DNA of 8,455 nucleotides from Burkholderiales bacterium. GTDB lineage: Bacteria > Pseudomonadota > Gammaproteobacteria > Burkholderiales > Burkholderiaceae_F. The notes below the pieces were generated by a model. The model did not search any database, was not told the DNA's origin, and worked only from the letters and a program-made list of their open reading frames with translations. The translations under genes were made by a program, and so were the position numbers. The stretch covers positions 1-8,455 of the forward strand of contig JAJTHJ010000345.1 of NCBI GenBank assembly GCA_021298875.1, written 5' to 3'. Positions 1 through 5,010 of the stretch are shown one piece after another. Position 1 is the stretch's first letter. Each line of letters starts with the position of its first letter.

Positions 1-160
1 CATGGCGACTGCCACATAGCGAGGCCACCTTATTTGTGTGAGCGATACTACAAGTAAAAAAATCTGTTTCACCTGACACGCAATGGGTTCGCGATTCAGC
101 ATAGACAAAACTTGTGATGCAGACAACTGCAAACACACTGAGTGCGCGAAGCGATCTCAT
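1..160 (-). CDS. Small secreted cysteine-containing protein, N-terminal part (runs off left edge)
   Basis: The minus strand is open from an ATG at 160 to the window edge, giving 53 complete codons. An in-frame TGA lies three codons upstream of that ATG, so this start is well bounded. The protein begins with a typical Sec signal peptide: basic MRSLR, a hydrophobic stretch to about residue 20, then VYA before ES as a probable signal peptidase I site. The exported part starts with a pattern of spaced cysteines (HCVSGETDFFTCSIA, then KVASLCGS). I associate this pattern with small periplasmic hypothetical proteins of proteobacteria that share a C..GE..FFsC...KvaSLC signature, but I cannot name a function. 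The rest of the protein lies beyond the window. No strong Shine-Dalgarno sequence is visible. The base composition is clearly less GC-rich than the neighbouring genes, which may mean more recent acquisition. The signal peptide and ORF are seen directly; the family link is from memory. Confidence 0.7.
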   Translation of the reverse strand, partial: MRSLRALSVFAVVCITSFVYAESRTHCVSGETDFFTCSIAHTNKVASLCGSRH

Positions 161-325
161 TGATGCTCAAGGCGTAGCTAAGCCGGAAGCGGAGGCATGG
201 GCTAAATGGGCCAGGGTCAAATTGTTCTGCGCAATGCATCGAGACACCGTGTGCTGATCGTTCCGAGTCCAGCAACGCAAACTACTCGATCCTTGCCCCC
301 CTTGCGATGCTTCATCGTCCTCCCC

Positions 326-781
326 CTACGCCGCGAGTGGAGCAGCTTCTACGCGCGGACGCCAGCGGCCGCGCTTCTCCTCCAGCACGATGCGCTCGTT
401 GAGCAGGCGCTCGACCGTGTTCAGCCGGTCGATCGTGCGGCCGATCGCGGCATTGCCTTCGTGCTTCGCCATCCAGAGCAGGCGCAGATTGCGGTCGGCC
501 CACAGCGGCACCGCGCCGCGCTTTTCCCACAGCGCGACGGTCTGCTCGGAGTTGCCGAGCAGCCGCGCCAGCGACTTCTGCGACAGGCGTAGCGCCTGCC
601 GCAGGTAGCGCAGTTCGCCGCCGGTGAGCCGGCCTTGCTTGCGCGTCAGCGCCTGGCAAATGGCGACCGCCAGCGCGTCGGCATCGCGCACTGCGATCGC
701 GTTGCCGTAGGCGGTGCGGCGGCGCTCGTAGCCGTTGGCGAGCCACACGTTGCGCAGGCCGGCGTCGTTGTATCGGATCAT
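326..781 (-). CDS. MqsA-like helix-turn-helix antitoxin/repressor of a DUF4258 toxin
   Basis: This 151-residue protein is probably the antitoxin and autorepressor of the upstream DUF4258 gene. Residues 1-50 contain the conserved N-terminal pattern GLrNVWLaNGYerrrTaYGnaI, and residues about 54-90 form an XRE-type helix-turn-helix (LTGGELRYLRQALRLSQKSL, then LGNSEQTVALWEKRG). The same HTH layout is found in the C-terminal half of MqsA/YgiT. The zinc-binding cysteines of MqsA are absent. The C-terminal region (about 105-151) is charged and probably helical. The start at 781 is chosen because it overlaps the toxin stop as ATGA and is preceded by GGGAGG at a spacing of six bases. A longer in-frame reading up to 1150 is only antisense or out-of-frame sequence over the toxin gene. 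HTH identity is secure. The antitoxin role is inferred from gene order and family knowledge. Confidence 0.82.
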   Translation of the reverse strand: MIRYNDAGLRNVWLANGYERRRTAYGNAIAVRDADALAVAICQALTRKQGRLTGGELRYLRQALRLSQKSLARLLGNSEQTVALWEKRGAVPLWADRNLRLLWMAKHEGNAAIGRTIDRLNTVERLLNERIVLEEKRGRWRPRVEAAPLAA

Positions 782-1107
782 CGCGAACCTCCCAGTTCCA
801 TCGCCGTCACGACCACCAAGCCCGGATCGGCATCGGACAGCGCCGCCACCACACCGAGGTTGCGTCCGGCGATGTACCGCTCCATCCGGCACTCCAGCGA
901 ACCGCGCGCCAGGTTCGGCTCGGGCGCGCGCCGCAAAGCGCCGCGCCGCAAGACCTCCAGCGCCAGATCGACGCCAATGTGCCGTTTGCGCATCTGTATC
1001 CGTGCATGCTCGGTGAAGTACACCGCGGCGCTGTCCGCCGCCCGCGTCCGGATCAGTTGTTCGACCTGCCCCGTGCCGAGGGCAAAGACCGTGGAACGCC
1101 GACCCAT
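778..1107 (-). CDS. DUF4258 domain protein, probable toxin of a type II toxin-antitoxin pair
   Basis: This 109-residue protein matches the DUF4258 pattern. Its core begins at about residue 30 with YFTEHARIQMRKRHI, then an amphipathic helix (VDLALEVLRRG), a conserved basic stretch (RRAPEPN, RMERYIAGR) and a final beta hairpin (LGVVAALSDADPGLVVVTAM). DUF4258 proteins are found as small stand-alone toxins and as C-terminal toxin domains, and are thought to be RNase-like; the target here is unknown. The gene overlaps the downstream HTH gene by four bases (ATGA), the toxin-first order also seen in mqsRA and higBA. The ATG at 1107 has no Shine-Dalgarno sequence but follows a perfect TATAAT at four bases, so the mRNA may be leaderless. 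The residues before the core (1-29) are not diagnostic, so a start further downstream remains possible. The domain call is strong; toxicity is inferred. Confidence 0.8.
   Translation of the reverse strand: MGRRSTVFALGTGQVEQLIRTRAADSAAVYFTEHARIQMRKRHIGVDLALEVLRRGALRRAPEPNLARGSLECRMERYIAGRNLGVVAALSDADPGLVVVTAMELGGSR
788..793 (-). promoter_or_regulatory. Strong Shine-Dalgarno for the antitoxin
   Basis: GGGAGG lies six bases upstream of the ATG at 781, within the last codons of the toxin gene. It fixes the antitoxin start and would allow translation independent of, and stronger than, that of the toxin. Confidence 0.75.
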
Positions 1108-1139
1108 AAAAATTATAGGCCCGGCCGCAGGCGCGCCTA
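1108..1139 (-). terminator. Weak stem followed by a T run after the coiled-coil gene
   Basis: On the minus strand TAGGC (1139-1135) can pair with GCCTA (1120-1116), and the sequence after it is ATTTTT (1113-1108). This could be a weak intrinsic terminator for the gene ending at 1147. The stem is short and interrupted, and the same bases contain the TATAAT described above, so the two readings compete. Confidence 0.25.
1112..1117 (-). promoter_or_regulatory. Consensus -10 box (TATAAT) directly before the toxin ATG
   Basis: On the minus strand TATAAT spans 1117-1112, followed by TTTT and then the ATG at 1107. No good -35 hexamer is visible at 16-19 bases upstream. The usual -10 to +1 spacing would put the transcript start at, or one or two bases inside, the ATG. 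A 10-bp palindrome (AGGCGCGCCT) sits just upstream at about 1129-1138 and could serve as an operator for the HTH antitoxin. The promoter call rests on the hexamer alone. Confidence 0.5.
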
Positions 1140-1146
1140 CACCTCG

Positions 1147-1437
1147 TCACATCCCCAGGATGCGCCCAATCCGCGCCAGATAGTCGCTGCCCTTCACCGC
1201 GTCGGTAAAAAGTTCGTCGCCAACGTTGGCGAGCGCGGCGCGTACGCCGTGCAGGCGCTCATGCATCGCGGCCGGCGCGGCGTCCGTCTGCGCCAGTTGC
1301 GCGCGCAACTGCTCGACTTCGGCGCGCAGCGGTGCTAGGTCGCCGTGGCCGGCGCGCACGGCTTGCAGGTCGCGCTCGAGCGCGGCGACCAGGCGCTCGA
1401 CTTCGGCCAGGTCGATGGAAGTGGTTTTGTCGCTCAT
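1147..1437 (-). CDS. Small coiled-coil protein of unknown function
   Basis: This is a 96-residue soluble acidic protein. Residues about 9-50 form a likely coiled coil with heptad-spaced leucines and many Glu, Arg and Gln (LAEVERLVAALERDLQAV, LRAEVEQLRAQLAQ). After an Ala/Pro-rich hinge, a second helical part ends in DELFTDAVKGSDYLARIGRILGM split over residues 74-96, which looks conserved rather than random. There is no signal peptide or membrane segment. The ATG at 1437 is preferred over one nine codons upstream because GGGAG lies eight bases before it. The gene is divergent from the CbiM-like gene, 74 bases away, and 39 bases upstream of the toxin gene on the same strand, possibly separated from it by a weak terminator. 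I do not recognise a function. Reality of the gene is supported by the Shine-Dalgarno, codon pattern and heptads. Confidence 0.75.
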   Translation of the reverse strand: MSDKTTSIDLAEVERLVAALERDLQAVRAGHGDLAPLRAEVEQLRAQLAQTDAAPAAMHERLHGVRAALANVGDELFTDAVKGSDYLARIGRILGM

Positions 1438-1445
1438 CGGTGAAT

Positions 1446-1450
1446 CTCCC
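1446..1450 (-). promoter_or_regulatory. Shine-Dalgarno that decides the start of the coiled-coil gene
   Basis: GGGAG on the minus strand lies eight bases upstream of the ATG at 1437 and selects it over the in-frame ATG at 1464, which has no comparable site. Confidence 0.6.
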
Positions 1451-1511
1451 GCTGTTTCTCCCACACGTGCGCGCAGTCTATTGCAGCAAGCGCCGGCGCG
1501 ATAATCGGCCG

Positions 1512-2183
1512 ATGCTGCTCACCGCCGAACTCCCGCCCGCAATCTCCGTCGCCGGCTGGGCCCTGCTGCTGCCGTTTGCGCTGCTGTCGCTGGCGGCGGC
1601 GCGGCGGCAGTTCCTGACCGCGGACGTGCAGCAACACCTGTGGCTGGCCGGCGCGCTGGTGATGGCCTGGCTGTGGTCGGCGCAGGTGGGCGTGGCGCAC
1701 GGGCCGCGCTTTGCGATGCTGGGCGTGGCCTTGTACGCGCTGCTCTTTGGCCGCGCGCGGGCGATCCTCGGCACGCTGCTGGCGCTGGCGCTGCACACTG
1801 CGGCCTTCGGCGGCAGTTGGGCGGACTTCGGCGTCAATGGTCTGTTGATCGCGGTCGCACCCGTGTGGCTGACGATCACGCTGCAACGGTTGCTCGAGCG
1901 CTGGCTGCCGAAAAACCTTTTCATCTTCATGATCGGCAACGGCATGTTCGTGGTGTTCGTCGTCACCGCGGCGACCAGTGCGGCGCTGCTGGCCGCCGGC
2001 TGGGCCGCGGCGCCAGCGCACGCGCACAACGCCGGCGACCTGTTCGGCTACGCGCTGCTGCTCGCCTGGGGCGAGGCGTTGTTGTCCGGGATGCTGTTCA
2101 CTGCGCTGGTGGTCTACGTGCCGCAGGCGGTGCTCACTTACCGGCAGGACCTCTACCTGCCGCGCCACGGAGCGATGCGATGA
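1512..2183 (+). CDS. CbiM-like (COG3235-type) integral membrane protein, energy-coupling-factor permease family
   Basis: This 223-residue polytopic inner-membrane protein has about six hydrophobic segments (roughly residues 10-30, 42-62, 66-98, 107-125, 135-164 and 176-206). The diagnostic part is WLPKNLFIFMIGNGMF at 131-146 followed by LAWGEALLSGMLFTALVVY at 184-202, which matches the CbiM/NikM-related group annotated as energy-coupling-factor transporter permease (COG3235). True CbiM/NikM proteins start with a metal-binding MHI-type N-terminus. This one starts MLLTAELPPA and lacks it, and no CbiN, CbiQ or CbiO partner is nearby, so cobalt or nickel transport should not be assumed. The ATG at 1512 is chosen because the hydrophobic protein begins there and the upstream in-frame sequence overlaps the divergent gene; no clear Shine-Dalgarno is visible. 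Its stop overlaps the start of the next gene as ATGA, so the two are probably co-transcribed and translationally coupled. Confidence 0.82.
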   Translation: MLLTAELPPAISVAGWALLLPFALLSLAAARRQFLTADVQQHLWLAGALVMAWLWSAQVGVAHGPRFAMLGVALYALLFGRARAILGTLLALALHTAAFGGSWADFGVNGLLIAVAPVWLTITLQRLLERWLPKNLFIFMIGNGMFVVFVVTAATSAALLAAGWAAAPAHAHNAGDLFGYALLLAWGEALLSGMLFTALVVYVPQAVLTYRQDLYLPRHGAMR

Positions 2184-3859
2184 CCCTGCGCAGCGGCGCG
2201 CAACTGCTGGTCGATCAACTGCGCGTGCACGGCGTGCAGCGCGCGTTTTGCGTGCCGGGCGAGAGCTACCTCGCGGTGCTGGATGCGCTGCACGACGCGC
2301 CGGAGATCGCGCTGGTGGTCAACCGGCACGAGTCCGGCTCGAGCTTCATGGCCGACGCCTACGCCAAGCTGACCGGCCAGCCCGGCGTGGCCTTCGTCAC
2401 CCGCGGGCCGGGAGCGACCAACGCCGCCATCGGCGTGCACACGGCGCAGCAGGACTCGACACCGATGGTCTTGTTCATCGGCCAGGTGGGCAACGACTTC
2501 GTCGAGCGCGAGGCGTTTCAGGAGATCGACTACCGCCGGATGTTCGGCCCGATGGCCAAGTGGGTCGCGCAGATCGACCGTGCGGAGCGGGTGCCGGAAC
2601 TCATTGCGCACGCCTTCCAGACCGCCACCAGCGGACGGCCGGGGCCGGTGGTGCTGGCGTTGCCGGAAGACATGCTCGCCGCCCGCGCGGAAGGGCGTGA
2701 CGCCCTGCCCTACTCGCCGGTGCAGGCGCAGCCGGGCGCAGCGCAGCTCGAGCAACTGCGTGCGCTGCTGGCGAGTGCGCAGCGGCCGCTGGCGATCCTC
2801 GGCGGCTTTGGCTGGACGCGCGCGGCCTGCGGCGCGTTTGCGCGCTGGGCGCTCGCAAGCGGTCTGCCCGTGGCCTGCGCGTTCCGCTTCCAGGACCTCT
2901 GCGACAACCGGCTGCCCAACTACGTCGGCGACGTCGGCATCGGCATCAACCCGAAGCTCGCCGCGCGGGTCAAGGAAGCCGACCTGATCCTCGCCATCGG
3001 CCCGCGGCTGGGCGAGATGACCACCAGCGGCTATACGCTGCTCGAGGTGCCGGTGCCGAAGCAAACTCTCGTGCACGTGCACCCCGGCATCGAAGAACTG
3101 GGCCGCGTGTACCAGCCGCGGCTCGCGATTGCTTCCGGGCTGGCGGAGTTTGCGCAGGCGCTGGCCGCGACCGCGCCCATCGCCGATGCGCCGTGGCGCG
3201 GCGCCACCGCGCAGGCGCGCGCCGAGTACGAAGCCTGGCAGGTGCGGCCGCCTGTGTATGCGAGCGGCACCGCCCAGCTCGATCTGTGGCAGGCGATGCA
3301 AGACGCGCAGCGCCTGCTGCCCGCCGACACCATCGTCACCAATGGTGCGGGCAACTTCAGCGCCTGGGCGCACCGGTTCTGGCGTTACACGGGCTTGCGC
3401 ACGCAACTGGCGCCCACCAGCGGCGCGATGGGCTACGGCGTGCCGGCCGGCATCGCGGCCAGCCTGACGGCGCCCGAGCGCACGGTGTTGACGCTCGCCG
3501 GCGACGGCGACTTTCTCATGACCGGGCAGGAACTCGCCACCGCCGTGCAGTACGGCGCCGCACCCATCGTGCTCGTGTTCAACAACGGCATGTACGGCAC
3601 GATCCGCATGCATCAGGAACGCGAGTTTCCGGGGCGGGTGGTAGGCACCGCGCTGGCGAACCCGGACTTCGCAGCGTTGGCGCGGGCGTATGGCTGCGCG
3701 GGCGTGCGGGTGGAGCGCAGCGAGGACTTCGCACCCGCGCTGCAAGTTGCGCTGTGCCACACGCGGCAGGCAAGGCGCCCGGCGCTGATCGAGTTGATCT
3801 GCGATCCGGAGATCAGCACGCCGAACAAGACGCTGACGGCGCTGCGCAGCGGAACGTAG
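2180..3859 (+). CDS. Thiamine-pyrophosphate-dependent enzyme of the acetolactate synthase-like family
   Basis: This 559-residue enzyme has the normal three-domain layout. The N-terminal pyrimidine-binding domain (about 1-165) has the catalytic Glu51 in RHESGSSFMADAYAKLTG and ends with RPGPVVLALPEDM at 153-165. The middle domain (about 190-320) contains the Rossmann-like AILGGFGW. The C-terminal PP-binding domain (about 385-545) has the Mg/TPP motif GDGDF at 441-445 through NNGMYG at 468-473. The length is typical. Such proteins catalyse decarboxylation or carboligation of 2-oxo acids. The NNGMYGTIRMHQE segment differs from the NN..GMVRQWQ segment of biosynthetic IlvB, and no IlvN-type regulatory subunit is adjacent, so I do not call it ilvB. 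The substrate is unknown. The start at 2180 overlaps the permease stop (ATGA) and has GGAG at 2169-2172, seven bases upstream. An in-frame ORF begins earlier, at 1640, but that part is out of frame with the permease gene. The gene is convergent with denD. Confidence 0.88.
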   Translation: MTLRSGAQLLVDQLRVHGVQRAFCVPGESYLAVLDALHDAPEIALVVNRHESGSSFMADAYAKLTGQPGVAFVTRGPGATNAAIGVHTAQQDSTPMVLFIGQVGNDFVEREAFQEIDYRRMFGPMAKWVAQIDRAERVPELIAHAFQTATSGRPGPVVLALPEDMLAARAEGRDALPYSPVQAQPGAAQLEQLRALLASAQRPLAILGGFGWTRAACGAFARWALASGLPVACAFRFQDLCDNRLPNYVGDVGIGINPKLAARVKEADLILAIGPRLGEMTTSGYTLLEVPVPKQTLVHVHPGIEELGRVYQPRLAIASGLAEFAQALAATAPIADAPWRGATAQARAEYEAWQVRPPVYASGTAQLDLWQAMQDAQRLLPADTIVTNGAGNFSAWAHRFWRYTGLRTQLAPTSGAMGYGVPAGIAASLTAPERTVLTLAGDGDFLMTGQELATAVQYGAAPIVLVFNNGMYGTIRMHQEREFPGRVVGTALANPDFAALARAYGCAGVRVERSEDFAPALQVALCHTRQARRPALIELICDPEISTPNKTLTALRSGT

Positions 3860-3865
3860 ATCACG

Positions 3866-3950
3866 CAGGGCGCAATAAGCGCGAGCGCATTGCGCCGAGC
3901 AGAGCGGCATGCGGCAGCCACGGCGCAATTCGCTGCGCTCAATACAACCC
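3866..3950. repeat. REP/BIME-like pair of palindromes between convergent genes
   Basis: GGCGCAAT at 3869-3876 and ATTGCGCC at 3889-3896 form a perfect 8-bp stem with a 12-base spacer. A second, degenerate unit follows: GGCGCAAT at 3922-3929, then cgctgcgctcaata to 3944. The segment GAGCGC-ATTGCGCC of the first unit is mirrored by GGCGCAAT-t-cgct-GCGCTC of the second, so the two units face each other, as in bacterial interspersed mosaic elements. GGCGCAAT/ATTGCGCC hairpins of this kind are common between genes of betaproteobacteria (from memory). The rest of 3860-3996 contains no gene that I can support. Confidence 0.6.
3869..3896. terminator. Possible bidirectional terminator hairpin
   Basis: The 8-bp perfect hairpin lies ten bases after the TPP-enzyme stop and on the far side of the convergent denD stop. 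It has no T run, so it is at best a factor-assisted or attenuating terminator. It is the same structure as the first REP unit. Confidence 0.35.
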
Positions 3951-3995
3951 ACACACTCCGCCTCAACCGGCGCACCGAGCGGCCGCGCCCTGCCC

Positions 3996-4051
3996 CTCAC
4001 CCGCTCGCTTCGCGAGCACCCTCTCCCGCCGATGCGGGCGAGGGTTGTGAG
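3996..4051 (-). repeat. Palindromic repeat forming the 3' end of denD
   Basis: An outer stem (CTCAC at 3996-4000 with GTGAG at 4047-4051) encloses two hairpins: GCTCGC/GCGAGC with loop TTC at 4003-4017, and ACCCTCTCCCGC / GCGGGCGAGGGT with loop CGAT at about 4018-4045 and one mismatch. Read on the minus strand it encodes QPSPASAGEGAREASG and its GTGAG arm supplies the TGA stop of denD. The CCCTC-tCCCGC core is shared with the element at 5908-5985. Confidence 0.7.
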
Positions 4052-5010
4052 CCAAGCGCACCGCCGTACTCACGGGCGTAAGCCCGCACGATGCTCGTGA
4101 AGTCGGCGTCGCCGGCAAAGCCGAGCTCCGCCGCCGCCTGCGTGTCGAAGCGCGCCGGCCAGGTGCCGACGACGGCCGCGATCCGCTCGTCGTGCTGCAC
4201 GCGGACGCGGGCGCGGGCAGCGTCGCCGCCCACTTCGCGCAGCGCGTCGAGCATCGCGCCGACCGTGACGGTGATACCGGGCAGGTTGAGCGCGCGCCCG
4301 CATGTTGCACGCTGCCAGCGGTCGCGCGGCAGGTCGTGCGCGTGTTGCAGGCCGGCGAGCGCGGTCTGCGGCGAGGCGAGCCACAGCGCGCTGTCCAGCG
4401 CGACGGGGCAGACCGCCTCCACGCCCGCCAGTGGCTCGCGGACGATGGCGCTTGCAAAGCTGGACGCCGCAGCATTGGGTTTGCCCGGCCGCACGACGAT
4501 GGTCGGCGGCCGCAGGCTGCGGCCGTCGATCAAGCCCTTGCGCGTGCAGTCGGCCACCAGCAGTTCGCCGATCAACTTTTGCGTGCCGTAGCTCGACTGC
4601 GGCGCGGGGGCCACCTCGTCGGTGACTACGGGTGGCACCGCGCCGCCATACACAGCCAGGCTGCTGGCAAACACGAGCTTCGGTGGCGCCGGCAAGCGGC
4701 GGCAAGCATCGAGCAGTGCTCGCGTGCCGTCGAGGTTCACGCGCATGCCGAGATCGAAGTCCGCTTTTGCTGCGCCGCTGACGACGGCGGCGAGGTGGAA
4801 CACGCTGGTGGCGTCGCTGCCCAGCACTGCCGCGACCGCGGCAGCGTCCGCAATGTCGCCGGCGATGAACTGCAAGCGAGGATCGGCGGCAGCATCCGTC
4901 GGCACGGCTTGGTCGAAGCAGACGATCCGCGCGCTCGGCTCGCGTTGCGCCAGTTGCCGCGCCCGTTGGCGACCGAGGAAGTCGGCGCCGCCGGCGATCA
5001 CGATCTTCAT
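3997..5010 (-). CDS. denD: D-erythronate dehydrogenase DenD (extended SDR), with altered glycine motif and repeat-derived tail
   Basis: This 337-residue protein is an extended short-chain dehydrogenase of the DenD type, which oxidises D-erythronate to 2-oxo-tetronate with NAD in acid-sugar catabolism. The Rossmann fold opens with MKIVIAGGADFLG. The family normally has GGAGFLG, so Gly10 is replaced by Asp, a change that would be expected to disturb NAD binding. Family marks are otherwise intact: HLAAVVSG at 72-79, MRVNLDGTRALLDACR at 89-104, FASSLAVYGG at 114-123 with the active-site Ser, and YxxxK at 141-145. LNLPGITVTVGAMLDAL at 241-257 belongs to the substrate half. Residues about 319-337 come from a palindromic repeat that also provides the stop. 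The ATG at 5010 overlaps the otnK stop (ATGA), so translation is coupled. The ORF is open further upstream, but that reading is out of frame over otnK. Family assignment is strong; activity is doubtful. Confidence 0.85.
   Translation of the reverse strand: MKIVIAGGADFLGRQRARQLAQREPSARIVCFDQAVPTDAAADPRLQFIAGDIADAAAVAAVLGSDATSVFHLAAVVSGAAKADFDLGMRVNLDGTRALLDACRRLPAPPKLVFASSLAVYGGAVPPVVTDEVAPAPQSSYGTQKLIGELLVADCTRKGLIDGRSLRPPTIVVRPGKPNAAASSFASAIVREPLAGVEAVCPVALDSALWLASPQTALAGLQHAHDLPRDRWQRATCGRALNLPGITVTVGAMLDALREVGGDAARARVRVQHDERIAAVVGTWPARFDTQAAAELGFAGDADFTSIVRAYAREYGGALGSQPSPASAGEGAREASG

Noticed and set aside
161..325. Promoter for the secreted protein gene (TTGACC at 215-220 on the minus strand)
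   Set aside because: No acceptable -10 hexamer lies 16-18 bases downstream, so I did not annotate it. No gene or RNA is seen in this 165-base gap.
782..1150. Upstream extension of the antitoxin frame to 1150
   Set aside because: This stretch is out-of-frame reading of the DUF4258 gene; the true start at 781 has a strong Shine-Dalgarno.
1438..1511. Promoter in the divergent gap (TTATCG, 18 bases, TAGACT on the minus strand)
   Set aside because: Both hexamers are poor matches; recorded only as a weak possibility.
1640..2179. Upstream in-frame extension of the TPP enzyme to an ATG at 1640
   Set aside because: The sequence is out of frame with the CbiM-like gene and low in complexity; the family N-terminus begins at 2180, where a Shine-Dalgarno and ATGA overlap are found.
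2153..4000. Long minus-strand ORF (615 codons) antisense to the TPP enzyme
   Set aside because: It is Arg/Ala/Gly-rich with no family motif and mirrors the wobble pattern of the clearly real plus-strand gene; a typical shadow in GC-rich DNA.
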